64,000 nt of DNA from Bosea sp. RAC05 (GTDB lineage: Bacteria; Pseudomonadota; Alphaproteobacteria; Rhizobiales; Beijerinckiaceae), in contig NZ_CP016463.1 of the NCBI RefSeq assembly GCF_001713455.1, positions 124,001 through 188,000 of the forward strand, in the 5' to 3' direction. The position numbers were made by a program, and so were the translations under genes. The notes under the pieces were generated by a model. It was not told the DNA's origin, made no database searches, and was given only the letters and a program-made list of their open reading frames with translations. Positions 34,116-42,541 of this stretch are shown piece after piece. The number at the start of each line of letters is the position of its first letter. Positions within the stretch are counted from its first letter, which is position 1.

Positions 34116-34973
34116 ATGTCCCGCACTGCACAGGCTGCCGCGCTCCGGAACAACTACTTCGCCGAAGGCGGCGAGCCTGCGGCGCGCAGGCGGAACTTCC
34201 GGGTTTCGCTGATCGATCTGGTCCGTCCCGATTCCTTCTGGCCACACCCGATCAGCGTCGAGATGGCCTTCGAGCTGCTGCGCTGGATGGTCGAGAAGGG
34301 ATCGGACCCGAGCTATGCCACCCAGCTGAAGTGGGGCAAGTGCGGTGTCGAGGAGATGCTGAGTGGCGGGTCCGTCCGTGGCTTCACCCAGATCAAGCCG
34401 ATCCAGTCCCTCGACGATCTGCGCAAGCGCTTCCACTACGCAATCCTGTCATCGCCTGAGAGCGATGGGCAGGTTGCCTGGCGCCGCGACCATCGCATCG
34501 ACGTCAACAGCAGCCTGACGATCAAGGCACCGGTCTACAAGGCGTTCCATGCCGTTCCGCAGCTGGGCTTCACCAGCGAGGCCGCCGTCATCGATCAGCT
34601 TGAGGACGTGCTGACGGGCGCTCACGGCACCGAGATGGCGGTGTCGCTGAACCCAGCTCATCCGGACCTGCGCTGCTTCGATCACATCGACATCTCGGTC
34701 CAGCCCCGGCTCGGCTTCTCGTTCTTCCTGACTTACGGAGAACCGGTCACGGAGAAGCTGCGCTCGTCCTGGTCTGACCTCATCGCCCATAGCCGGCCGG
34801 GCGAAACCTTCCTCGACACCTTCGCTCGGGCCAGGGACGTCTTCCAGTGTCTCGTACATGGTTCGACCCAGCCGTGCGACATGGAAGATATGCGACCGCT
34901 CTACAAGGGAGAGTTCATCTTCGACCAGGTCGAGGCGTTGCGCGCGGGCGCCCCTGCCATCACCGGGCCCTGA
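34116..34973 (+). CDS. Hypothetical protein of the STAND operon
   Basis: A 285-residue soluble protein with no recognised domain. The ATG at 34116 has AGGAA 7 nt upstream. A TTG at 34059 overlapping the previous stop (TTGA) is possible and would add 19 residues. Either way it is tightly packed behind the NTPase and winged-helix genes and is likely co-transcribed. Cys and His residues are scattered without a metal-site pattern. Function unknown; context suggests a partner of the NTPase. Confidence 0.6.
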   Translation: MSRTAQAAALRNNYFAEGGEPAARRRNFRVSLIDLVRPDSFWPHPISVEMAFELLRWMVEKGSDPSYATQLKWGKCGVEEMLSGGSVRGFTQIKPIQSLDDLRKRFHYAILSSPESDGQVAWRRDHRIDVNSSLTIKAPVYKAFHAVPQLGFTSEAAVIDQLEDVLTGAHGTEMAVSLNPAHPDLRCFDHIDISVQPRLGFSFFLTYGEPVTEKLRSSWSDLIAHSRPGETFLDTFARARDVFQCLVHGSTQPCDMEDMRPLYKGEFIFDQVEALRAGAPAITGP

Positions 34974-35021
34974 CGGTGGCCGGCATGCGTAGCGCCAATT
35001 GAGTTCGAGACTGGAGACTTC

Positions 35022-36662
35022 GTGGAGACGATCGCCATTATCCTGACGATGCTGCTGGCCGTCGTGGTCAGCGGTATGCTGGTCAGGCTGTCGCCGGCAC
35101 CTGTTCCGCTTCCGCTGGTTCAGATCGCCCTGGGCGCGGTCATCGCATCCTTTGCCGATGTGGCGCTGGAGCTGAAGCCGGACATCTTCTTCCTGCTGTT
35201 CCTTCCACCCCTGCTCTTCCTCGACGGCTGGCGGATCCCCAAGGAGGGCCTGTTTCGCGACAAGGGGACGATCCTTGAACTCGCTTTGGGCCTCGTAATC
35301 CTGACCGTGGTCGGAGTCGGCTACTTCATTCACTGGCTGATCCCGAGCATGCCGCTCCCGGTCGCGTTCGCGCTGGCGGCCATCGTGTCTCCGACCGATC
35401 CGATCGCCGTCTCTGCCATTGCCGCGCGTGTTCCGATTCCCAAGCGCCTGATGCACATCCTGGAAGGCGAAAGCCTGCTCAACGATGCAAGCGGGCTGGT
35501 GTGCATGCGGTTTGCCGTCGCCGCGGCTGTGTCGGGTACCTTCTCGCTGTTCGACGCTTTCGGGACGTTTCTGTGGGTGGCTCTGGGTGGCATTGCCATC
35601 GGCATTCTCACGACCTGGACGACAGCGCTTCTGAAGAACTGGATCTCCCGGCGGCTGGGTGAGGACACCGGCTCGCAGATCCTGATCAGCCTGCTGATCC
35701 CCTTCGGTGCCTACATTCTGGCCGAGCACCTCCACTGCTCCGGCATTCTGGCTGCGGTCGCTGCCGGCATCTCGATGAGCTATGTCGAGCAGCGAGGTCA
35801 GGCCCTGGCGGTGACGCGCGTCAGGCGCAACGCGGTCTGGGACACGATCCAGTACGCTGCCAACGGGATCATCTTCGTTCTGTTGGGCGAGCAGCTGCCA
35901 CAGCTCTGGGCCAGCGCTGCGCAGGTCGTCCGCGAGACAGGGCACCAGGATCCGCTCTGGCTGCTGGTCTATATCGCCGCCATCAACATCGCCCTTGCTG
36001 CGCTGAGGTTCGGCTGGGTCTGGGTTTCGCTGCGCTTCACGCTCGCTCGCGCGGCCCGCCGCGGCGAAAAGCCATTCATTCCGGGGTGGCGGCTGATCGC
36101 GGCAACGTCGATGGCCGGCGTCCGCGGCGCGATCACGCTTGCAGGCGTTTTGACGCTACCGCTGACCCTGTCGAGCGGCGCCGCCTTCCCGGCCCGAGAC
36201 CTCGCCATCCTGCTCGCTGCCGGCGTGATCATCACCTCGCTCATCGCTGCCAGCGTCACCCTGCCCTTCTTGCTGAAGAACCTGGAGTTGCCGCCCGAGC
36301 CGTCGCACGAGGCGCAGGAAGACAAGGTCCGCAATGCTGCAGCCGAGGCCGCAATCCGCTCGATCGAGAGCGCCCAGCACAGTCTCAGCGAGGGTCGCAA
36401 CGACGCAGACCTCTACGCCGACGTCGGCGCCCGGATCATGGAGATCTACAGGCAGCGCATCGATGGTCGAATGAAGACGGGCGAGGAGGCCGATCTCGTC
36501 AAGCGTATGGATCAGATCGAGCGTGATCTGCGGCTGGCGGGACTGCGTGCCGAACGTGAGGCTGTTTTTCGCTTCGTGCGCTCGAACCAGATCCCTGACG
36601 AGATCGGGCGCAAGCTCGTGCGCGAGATCGATCTGCTGGAAGCCAGGCTGACGCCGGCCTGA
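35022..36662 (+). CDS. CPA1-family Na+/H+ (cation/proton) antiporter
   Basis: A 546-residue membrane protein with about 12 hydrophobic segments in the first 410 residues. CPA1/NhaP signatures are present: SPTDPIAVSAIA (about 123-134) and EGESLLNDASGLV (about 148-160), which carries the transport-site N-D pair. About 130 cytoplasmic helical residues follow the last membrane segment. It exchanges protons for Na+ or K+ across the inner membrane. The GTG start has GGAGA 7 nt upstream. It begins 48 bp after the last gene of the STAND operon with no terminator between, so co-transcription is likely. Confidence 0.85.
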   Translation: METIAIILTMLLAVVVSGMLVRLSPAPVPLPLVQIALGAVIASFADVALELKPDIFFLLFLPPLLFLDGWRIPKEGLFRDKGTILELALGLVILTVVGVGYFIHWLIPSMPLPVAFALAAIVSPTDPIAVSAIAARVPIPKRLMHILEGESLLNDASGLVCMRFAVAAAVSGTFSLFDAFGTFLWVALGGIAIGILTTWTTALLKNWISRRLGEDTGSQILISLLIPFGAYILAEHLHCSGILAAVAAGISMSYVEQRGQALAVTRVRRNAVWDTIQYAANGIIFVLLGEQLPQLWASAAQVVRETGHQDPLWLLVYIAAINIALAALRFGWVWVSLRFTLARAARRGEKPFIPGWRLIAATSMAGVRGAITLAGVLTLPLTLSSGAAFPARDLAILLAAGVIITSLIAASVTLPFLLKNLELPPEPSHEAQEDKVRNAAAEAAIRSIESAQHSLSEGRNDADLYADVGARIMEIYRQRIDGRMKTGEEADLVKRMDQIERDLRLAGLRAEREAVFRFVRSNQIPDEIGRKLVREIDLLEARLTPA

Positions 36663-36667
36663 TCGCG

Positions 36668-36817
36668 TCACGCTTCTGGGTGGCTCTCCTCCCAGGCCAG
36701 AACGGCCTCGGACAGGGCGGCTAGCTCGGCATCCTCGGGCGTGTCTTCGAGTGCACCTGCCAGCTCTGCGACGCGCACAAGTGCGGCCTGATAGTCCTCA
36801 TGGGTTGCGATGACCAT
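36668..36817 (-). CDS. Small protein resembling a HigA N-terminal segment
   Basis: A 49-residue acidic protein. The ATG at 36817 has GGAG 7 nt upstream. The frame is open further, but the upstream part is not coding-like. Its pattern (E-D-Y-x-A-A-L-x-R-V, then T-P-E-D-A-E-L-x-x-L, then W-E-E-S-H) resembles the helical N-terminus of HigA antitoxins, without the HTH that should follow. It could be a free-standing dimerisation module or a remnant. No HigB-like gene adjoins it. Confidence 0.5.
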   Translation of the reverse strand: MVIATHEDYQAALVRVAELAGALEDTPEDAELAALSEAVLAWEESHPEA

Positions 36818-36897
36818 CGTCGTCTCCTTCGCGTCGGCTTGATGCGGAAACGGGCGGCAGCATTGCCTGTTCCGGATCGGACGTCGAGTAGCCCGGT

Positions 36898-37209
36898 TCA
36901 GTCCGGATAAGACCGTGCCAGGCGCTCCAGGCGATCCTCCTCCTCGATGTCCATCTGCACTTTCAGGGCTTCGATCTCGTCCTCCGGGAGGTAGAGTGTG
37001 CCCCCGAACGCCATCTTGAACGCCCGCGCATATCGCAGATCCGTGAAGCCAAATCGCGTGAGATGCCTGGCGCCGGCGCTCGACGGGCGAACCGCATGCT
37101 CGACCTCCCAGTAGGCAAGCCACTCCGTCATGGCTGCCACACAGTCATCGGCGCCCGATGACGGCATCTCGACCTCGATCTGGTACGGGTAGACGTCGTC
37201 GAAACTCAT
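36898..37209 (-). CDS. Hypothetical acidic protein
   Basis: A 103-residue protein. The ATG at 37209 has AGGAG 9 nt upstream. The frame continues upstream over the umuC gene but that part is not used. It has no named domain; the stretch WLAYWEVEHAVRPSSAG (about 31-47) and an acidic C-terminal helix stand out. Its start lies 12 bp inside the end of umuC, so it may be co-transcribed with umuDC. Confidence 0.55.
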   Translation of the reverse strand: MSFDDVYPYQIEVEMPSSGADDCVAAMTEWLAYWEVEHAVRPSSAGARHLTRFGFTDLRYARAFKMAFGGTLYLPEDEIEALKVQMDIEEEDRLERLARSYPD

Positions 37210-37220
37210 CACGCTCACTC

Positions 37221-38504
37221 CTACGCACTGCCGATAACGGGCACTTCCTCCAGCCGGGTCGTGTACCGCGGCGACTTCATCTCGAATTTGGTCGTCCAGC
37301 GTTGCTGCTGGCGCGCGATACCGGCGGACGCCGGCGCGACAGTGCCGCGGCCGTGGCGCGCATTGCACAGATCGATGGCCGCCATGAGCCTGGCGCCGCG
37401 CTCCTGGTCGAAGCCTCCGATCAGCGCGCGCTGCGCGTATTGCGGCCGCACCAGATCCGTGGTGACGACGCCGGCCTTGCTATAGCGATATCCCGGCTTC
37501 CAGAGGCGTCGCGTCGCCCAGCGCGCTGCGCGCACGAGGACAAGGGTGTCGTTGGTGGCCTCGGGGAACCGCACCGTCGTCGATGCAGACCGTTGAGGTC
37601 CGGCGCTGTCGAAGGGGCTGGTGTGGTAGAAGACCGTGATGTGATCGGTCGCCAGATCGTGCCTGCGCAGCTTCTCGCCCAACCGCGTGGCGTGGGCAGC
37701 GACGGCCTGCTGCAGGGTGTCGAGGTCCTCGATCCTGGATGAGAAGCTGCGGGTGACGGCGCAGCCCTTTCGCGTTGGAGCCAGGCTTTCCAGCTCGATG
37801 CAGGGCGTGCCGCGCAATTCGTGGATGATGCGCTCGCCAACGACCGTCAGCAGCTTGCGCGCCAGCTTCGGATCGATTGAGGCGACGTCAGCAGCGGTAT
37901 TGCAGCCGATGGCCCTGAGCTTGGCCTGGCTGGCGGGTCCAACGCCCCAGATGTCTTCGAGATCGACCAGGGCGAGCCATTCCTCCCGGGCGCGTGCATG
38001 TGTCAGGTCACAGACGCCGTTGAGCTGCGGGGTCGACTTGGCGACCTTGTTGGCGAGCTTGGCCAGCGTCTTCGTCGGGCCTATTCCGACGCAGGTCGGG
38101 ATGCCGGTCCAACGCGACACGGTTGACCGCAGATCGCGGCCGAGCTCCTCGCGATCTGCCTCGGCGACTTCGGTGAGATCGAGGAAGCTTTCGTCGATCG
38201 AGTAGATCTCGATCTGGGCGGCGAAGTCGCGATAGACCTCGTTCATGCGACGGCTGATGTCGCCGTACAGCGTGTAATTGCTGCTGAAAACCGTGACGCC
38301 CTCCCGCTTGCACAGGTCTCGGATCTTGAACATGGGGTCACCCATTTTGATCCCGAGCGCCTTGGCCTCAGCCGTCCTGGCCACTGCGCAGCCGTCATTG
38401 TTGGACAGGACGATCACAGGCCGGCGTAGCAGCCGTGGCTCGAACAGGCGCTCGCAGCTGCAGTAGAAGGAATTGCCGTCGATGAGGGCAAACGACCCCG
38501 TCAT
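37221..38504 (-). CDS. umuC: Y-family DNA polymerase V catalytic subunit UmuC
   Basis: A 427-residue translesion DNA polymerase. The catalytic core starts with ALIDGNSFYCSCERLFEP (about 6-23) and contains YSIDESFLDL (about 100-109), the second and third active-site acidic residues. A helix-hairpin-helix region (about 180-205, DIWGVGPASQAKLRAIG) and a little-finger domain follow, then a UmuC-type C-terminal extension. The start overlaps the stop of umuD (ATGA at 38501-38504). Together with UmuD it forms PolV for error-prone SOS repair. Confidence 0.92.
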   Translation of the reverse strand: MTGSFALIDGNSFYCSCERLFEPRLLRRPVIVLSNNDGCAVARTAEAKALGIKMGDPMFKIRDLCKREGVTVFSSNYTLYGDISRRMNEVYRDFAAQIEIYSIDESFLDLTEVAEADREELGRDLRSTVSRWTGIPTCVGIGPTKTLAKLANKVAKSTPQLNGVCDLTHARAREEWLALVDLEDIWGVGPASQAKLRAIGCNTAADVASIDPKLARKLLTVVGERIIHELRGTPCIELESLAPTRKGCAVTRSFSSRIEDLDTLQQAVAAHATRLGEKLRRHDLATDHITVFYHTSPFDSAGPQRSASTTVRFPEATNDTLVLVRAARWATRRLWKPGYRYSKAGVVTTDLVRPQYAQRALIGGFDQERGARLMAAIDLCNARHGRGTVAPASAGIARQQQRWTTKFEMKSPRYTTRLEEVPVIGSA

Positions 38505-38923
38505 GGACGGAAACGTCGCACAGCATTGGTGATCACCCCGAAGATCTCGATCTCGGCGTCTGGGCCAGGCTCATAGGCCGGGTATCGCCGGTTGCCGAAC
38601 GCGAGACTTGATCGGCCGCCGGAGAGCTTGAACACCTTCACGGATCGCTCGCCATTGACGTCGACGACAACGGCATCGCCATCGCGCGGCATGAGAGAGC
38701 GATCGACAGTCACGAGGCTGCCATCGAAGATCCCGACGTCGATGGCGCTGTCGCCTGCGACGCGCATGATGAAGGTCGCCGGGGGATTGCGGATCAGCGT
38801 GCGCGCCAGATCGATCGGAGAGTCGAGATGATCGTCGGCCGGGGACGGGAAGCCGGCGCAGACAGGCTTCCGATAGAGCGGAAGCATGACAATAGGGCCC
38901 ATGAAGACGGGTGAAAGATGCAT
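38501..38923 (-). CDS. umuD: UmuD-like SOS mutagenesis protein (S24 peptidase family)
   Basis: A 140-residue LexA/UmuD-type self-cleaving protein. The cleavage region is CAGFPSP at 22-28 (cleavage expected before G24). The catalytic Ser59 is in AGDSAID and Lys96 in RSVKVF, the same 37-residue separation as the E. coli pair. The ATG at 38923 gives the usual UmuD length. Longer in-frame starts would run through the SOS box. It is first in the operon with umuC, with which it overlaps. Confidence 0.9.
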   Translation of the reverse strand: MHLSPVFMGPIVMLPLYRKPVCAGFPSPADDHLDSPIDLARTLIRNPPATFIMRVAGDSAIDVGIFDGSLVTVDRSLMPRDGDAVVVDVNGERSVKVFKLSGGRSSLAFGNRRYPAYEPGPDAEIEIFGVITNAVRRFRP

Positions 38924-38942
38924 CGGAGCGTTCCCTTGATGA

Positions 38943-38957
38943 GAACATAAAAGGAAC
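38943..38957 (-). promoter_or_regulatory. SOS box (LexA site) of umuDC
   Basis: GAAC-N7-GAAC on the plus strand, that is GTTC-N7-GTTC on the coding strand, the alphaproteobacterial LexA site. It is centred 27 bp upstream of the umuD ATG, and both half-sites match perfectly. Confidence 0.8.
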
Positions 38958-39181
38958 AAACGCGATTTGGAGTCAAGCGCCGAGGGCTGCGACATTCCCC
39001 TCAGGGGGAAGGCAACGCGGCCAGCTGCCTGCGTGCTATGGGCCCTTTGAAGCTGTCGGCCGCGCAATCGCGCAGGGCCTGAAAGCGGCCTCAGGCAGTG
39101 CTCGAAAGCGGCGTCACGAGGATATGGGCTGAACGGTCATGCCACCAGGCTACGAGGCAGCGACGTAACCGAGAACGTTGA

Positions 39182-39340
39182 AACCCATGGGTTACACGCG
39201 ATCAGTTATCGAAGGATATATGGCAATGTGTAACCCATAGGTGACTAGGGTTAGGTTCATTAAACACGAAACCCATAATGTAACCCGTAGGTGTCTGACT
39301 TGATTTTGTCGATCATGGGGCGCAATATGTAACCTGTAGC
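39182..39340. promoter_or_regulatory. Repeated operators of the hipBA promoter
   Basis: Three direct copies of a TGTAACC-(C/T)-(A/G)-TAG-like element begin at about 39229, 39280 and 39329, some 50 bp apart, and a perfect palindrome AACCCATGGGTT lies at 39182-39193. The element resembles TAACCCATAGGTGA, itself nearly palindromic. HipB proteins repress their own operon by binding several spaced operators, and the spacing of about five helical turns would place the dimers on one face of the DNA. Confidence 0.65.
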
Positions 39341-39367
39341 GGCCATAAGGCTGCAATTCGGTTCATA

Positions 39368-39694
39368 ATGATGGGCGCCATGAGCACCGAGATCAGGTCG
39401 ATCGGCGAATTCAAAGTTCTCCTGCGCGCCGCGCGCGAGGCTGCAGGTCCGAACGGCTCAAAGATTTCGCAGGAGGAGCTGGCGGCTATGGCCGGCGTAT
39501 CGCGAAAAACGGTAGCCGAGGCCGAGGGCGAAGGGTCGCTGCGCCTGGAGACGGCTCTCGCGCTGACACGGGCGCTCGGGATCCGGATGATCTGGGAGAG
39601 CGAACCGGCCCCGATGCCAGATCTCCAGGCCGACGATGAGATGGCAGTCGATGAGATGGATATCGACGTCGACCAGGGAGGACCGAAGTGGTGA
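39368..39694 (+). CDS. hipB: HipB-like antitoxin, XRE-family regulator
   Basis: A 108-residue protein with an XRE-type HTH (about residues 33-70: SQEELAAMAGVSRKTVAEAE) and an acidic C-terminal tail (about 85-108). It would bind the operators upstream and neutralise HipA. Three in-frame ATGs (39368, 39371, 39380) compete and none has a strong Shine-Dalgarno; the first is used here. The stop overlaps the start of hipA by 7 bp, so the pair is coupled. Confidence 0.82.
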   Translation: MMGAMSTEIRSIGEFKVLLRAAREAAGPNGSKISQEELAAMAGVSRKTVAEAEGEGSLRLETALALTRALGIRMIWESEPAPMPDLQADDEMAVDEMDIDVDQGGPKW

Positions 39695-41109
39695 ATGCAG
39701 AGACCACCATCCGGCGTGGCCGGCCCTCCGGCGGTGACGAGGTCAAGGCGCTCTCGGTCCGGATCGGCGGCGTTCCGATCGCTCGCCTGAGCCATCATCG
39801 CAACGGCCGGCTGTCCCTGCGCTATCTCGACAGCTGGATCGATAAGGCGGGCTCTGGCGCCTATCCCCTGTCGCTTTCGCTGCCGGTCCGCGAAGGCGTG
39901 CACGGCCATACCGTTGTCGAACCGTTCCTCGCCGGACTTCTGCCCGACAACCCCAATCATCGGAAGATCCTGGGATCGATCTTCGGCGTCACCGGCGAGA
40001 ACGATTTCTCCCTGCTCGGCGAAATCGGCCGCGACTGTGCGGGCGCAGTCTCGATCGTGGCCGAAGACGAGCCGATCGTCCTCGAGGACGACGTGCCGGA
40101 GGACTATCAGGAGCTGAGCGAGGCCGACCTTGCCAAGCTGATCCGCGAGCTCCCTCAACGGCCGCTGTTTGCAGCCGAGGAGAGCTTTCGGCTGTCGCTC
40201 GCCGGCGTCAACGACAAGGCGGCCGTTCTCGTGAAGAACGGCAAGGTCTGCCTGCCGCGCAACGGCTACCCGTCTGCTCAGATCCTGAAGGCCGACATCC
40301 AGCGGCTGCCCGACTCGATCCGCCTGGAGAACTATTGTCTGCGCGTCGCGAGCGCGATGGGGCTGAAGGTCCCGAAGTCGCGTGTGCTGATGGCGGAGGA
40401 CGTCCACTACATGCTGATCGCGCGCTATGATCGCGTCATCAGCCAGGTGAACGGCAAGCCGCGGCTGCGACGCATCCACCAGATCGATTTCTGCCAGGCC
40501 ATGAACGTGAAGCCGACGCAGAAGTACGAGGACGAGGGTGGGCCGAGCTGGAGGTCGGCGTTCAAGCTGATGGAGAGCACGGTCAATCCATCAGAATCCA
40601 AGATCGAACTGCTGCGCCGGGCTCTGGGTCAAGTGCTTTGGAACAACCCAGACGCGCATGGTAAAAACTATTCGCTTATTTGCAGAGCTGACGGTTATCG
40701 TCTGGCGCCGCTGTACGACATCAACTCGGCTGCTGCGTTCCGGGACTGCTTCAAGACCGTGAAGCCCCGACTGGCCATGTCAGTTGGTGGAGAGTTCGAT
40801 CCCACAAGGCTCACCGGGCAGCACTGGGCGCGGTTCGCCTCCGACGCCAGGGTTCAGCCAGGCCTGGTTCGCAGCGAGCTCCTGGCGATGGCCAAGCGCC
40901 TTCCCGACATTGCCGTCGATGTCGAGGCCTCGATGAAGGGAACGCCGGAATGGTCGCCGCGCATCGGGATCGCAATCGACGATATCGCAGCGCGCTGTGC
41001 CGATATCCCGGCCATGCTGGCTCGCGAGCCCGATCAGGTGCCGGCGCCGGATCAGACGCGCGATCGGGACGAAGGGGCAGACGGGTCGTCCCACATTTTT
41101 TCGATGTGA
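39688..41109 (+). CDS. hipA: HipA-like serine/threonine kinase toxin
   Basis: A 473-residue HipA-family kinase. An N-terminal HipA_N-type domain (about 20-140) contains FLAGLLPDNPNHR. The kinase core has the P-loop-like SLAGVNDKAAV (about 171-181), the catalytic N-P-D-A-H-G-K-N at 320-327 with D322, and the metal-binding PLYDINSA with D344. In E. coli HipA phosphorylates glutamyl-tRNA synthetase and causes persistence. The GTG start overlaps hipB. The last 35 residues are a charged tail. A hairpin follows the stop. Confidence 0.88.
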   Translation: MVNAETTIRRGRPSGGDEVKALSVRIGGVPIARLSHHRNGRLSLRYLDSWIDKAGSGAYPLSLSLPVREGVHGHTVVEPFLAGLLPDNPNHRKILGSIFGVTGENDFSLLGEIGRDCAGAVSIVAEDEPIVLEDDVPEDYQELSEADLAKLIRELPQRPLFAAEESFRLSLAGVNDKAAVLVKNGKVCLPRNGYPSAQILKADIQRLPDSIRLENYCLRVASAMGLKVPKSRVLMAEDVHYMLIARYDRVISQVNGKPRLRRIHQIDFCQAMNVKPTQKYEDEGGPSWRSAFKLMESTVNPSESKIELLRRALGQVLWNNPDAHGKNYSLICRADGYRLAPLYDINSAAAFRDCFKTVKPRLAMSVGGEFDPTRLTGQHWARFASDARVQPGLVRSELLAMAKRLPDIAVDVEASMKGTPEWSPRIGIAIDDIAARCADIPAMLAREPDQVPAPDQTRDRDEGADGSSHIFSM

Positions 41110-41133
41110 CGAATCCGTCGAGGACAAGGAAAA

Positions 41134-41153
41134 GCCGCCCCTTCCGGGGCGGC
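41134..41153 (+). terminator. Hairpin after hipA
   Basis: The stem GCCGCCCC/GGGGCGGC (41134-41141 with 41146-41153) has a TTCC loop and lies 24 bp after the hipA stop. No T-run follows on plus; AAAA precedes it, which would be a T-run for transcripts from the minus strand. Confidence 0.55.
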
Positions 41154-41249
41154 GGGTACCAGATCACGACACCGATTGCGATTGCCTGCGTGTTATAGGC
41201 CGCTGGGTGCGGCGGGGGATGCTATCGGAGTGATGAACGGAACCGAGTT

Positions 41250-42185
41250 CTAGGCCGCCTGCTGGACCTGGGCAGCAGCGACGGAGTTCTCGCGCTCGGC
41301 CAGGCGCTTGATCACGTCGATGAGCTTGGCGGCTTTCCCGTAGTCCTTGTCCTTGAGGGCAGCCTGCAGATCCTTGTCGAGACGTGCGTCGCGTTTCGCT
41401 TTTCCGAAGTCGCGCCGCGGTGCTCCAGGCGCGGCCGTGAACAACTCCCAATTGCTGACATGGGTGAAGTCGCGTGCCCCGGGCCCGTAGACGTAAAGCC
41501 AGCGCCCATTGATCCCGCCATAGACGCGACCCTTGAACAGCTGACCCTTGTGGTTGCGGTAGTGGCGTGTGTCGCCATGGTTCAGGACGATGCCGTCGGC
41601 ATCCTTGCGGTCCCAGCAATTGATCTCGCTGTCGGCGGGCCAGCCGTCGGCTCCCCGCTTGAACCGGAGCGGTCCACGCGTCGGGTCGGATGACATTGAC
41701 CAATGAGCGTTGAAGTACGCGAGAGGGTCGGGGTTCGCGGTCTCGATCTTCGTGTGCTTCACGAAGCCTTCGCCAGCGAGGTACCGCTCGATGTCGCGGA
41801 TCACGAGATCGAAGAGCTTCCCCGTGAGGTAGGGCATCTTCTGACGCTGGTCGAAGTCGTACCGACCCGAGCGGGCGTGGGTGCGGTTTGTGTCCTGGTA
41901 GAAATGGAACTCGGCGCCGGTCGGGTAGACATGCGTGTTGAGCTGCAGGTCACCGCGGCGGCCATAGCGATAGCTTGGCGAGATGAGCAGGCTGCGCGCC
42001 TTGATCTCGGGGTCGGCCGTGACCTTGAAGCCGCGATCGCGGAGCAGTTTGAGGATGTGACCGAACTTCTTCCTGGAATCCTCGCCGACATGCATCGGAA
42101 TGGCATTGGGCCACTGCACGAGCAGCTTGGTGTCATGGATGCGCCAGGAACCGCCGCTTTTCTGGATAGCCTGTGCCTGTGTCAT
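41250..42185 (-). CDS. Hypothetical protein
   Basis: A 311-residue soluble protein. It has two parts: about residues 10-130 with many Tyr, Arg and His (SYRYGRRGDLQLNTHVYPTG), and about 150-250 with Trp-rich segments (HWSMSSDP, GGINGRWLYVYGPG). A charged helical tail ends it. The ATG at 42185 is chosen because the upstream frame runs over the next gene. It follows the 42191 gene by only 5 bp, so the two are an operon. No domain recognised. Confidence 0.6.
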   Translation of the reverse strand: MTQAQAIQKSGGSWRIHDTKLLVQWPNAIPMHVGEDSRKKFGHILKLLRDRGFKVTADPEIKARSLLISPSYRYGRRGDLQLNTHVYPTGAEFHFYQDTNRTHARSGRYDFDQRQKMPYLTGKLFDLVIRDIERYLAGEGFVKHTKIETANPDPLAYFNAHWSMSSDPTRGPLRFKRGADGWPADSEINCWDRKDADGIVLNHGDTRHYRNHKGQLFKGRVYGGINGRWLYVYGPGARDFTHVSNWELFTAAPGAPRRDFGKAKRDARLDKDLQAALKDKDYGKAAKLIDVIKRLAERENSVAAAQVQQAA

Positions 42186-42190
42186 GGCGC

Positions 42191-42460
42191 TCACGCTGCA
42201 ATCTGAGGACGGCGACGCTGCCGCGGCAGGACTGGCGGCAGTCGGTTCACCACCTCGTGGCTCATGGTGGAGCCGGCCGCGATCATCATCTGCCGACGCG
42301 TCCACTGGCCGGAGTGATAGAGCTCCATGAACAGTGCAGCTTCTTCATTCAGGCAGCTGTCGAGCATGCCTATGATCTGCTGCTTCTCGGCCTCCAGGGC
42401 GGTTGCTCTTGCGACCACCGCTGGATCGACGTTGTCGAGTGAATTGACCCAGGAGGTCAT
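42191..42460 (-). CDS. Small hypothetical protein
   Basis: An 89-residue protein, first of a two-gene minus-strand unit. The N-terminal 50 residues are helical (VARATALEAEKQQIIGMLDSCLNEEAALF), and the C-terminal end is basic. No domain recognised. The only Shine-Dalgarno-like GGAG is about 15 nt upstream of the ATG at 42460. Confidence 0.55.
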   Translation of the reverse strand: MTSWVNSLDNVDPAVVARATALEAEKQQIIGMLDSCLNEEAALFMELYHSGQWTRRQMMIAAGSTMSHEVVNRLPPVLPRQRRRPQIAA

Positions 42461-42541
42461 GGATTGATGGGTCTCCGTTGCGCGGAAAGCGTGAGAAGTC
42501 TAATAAGTCGCGAGGATAGCCGCCAGGACGCGTTGTGCGAG

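Noticed and set aside
34449-35945. A 498-residue minus-strand frame
   Set aside because: It covers the ends of two good plus-strand genes including the antiporter, and has a low-complexity Arg/Asp/Gln composition.
39313-40479. A 388-residue minus-strand frame opposite hipBA
   Set aside because: Antisense shadow of hipB and hipA, without domain evidence.
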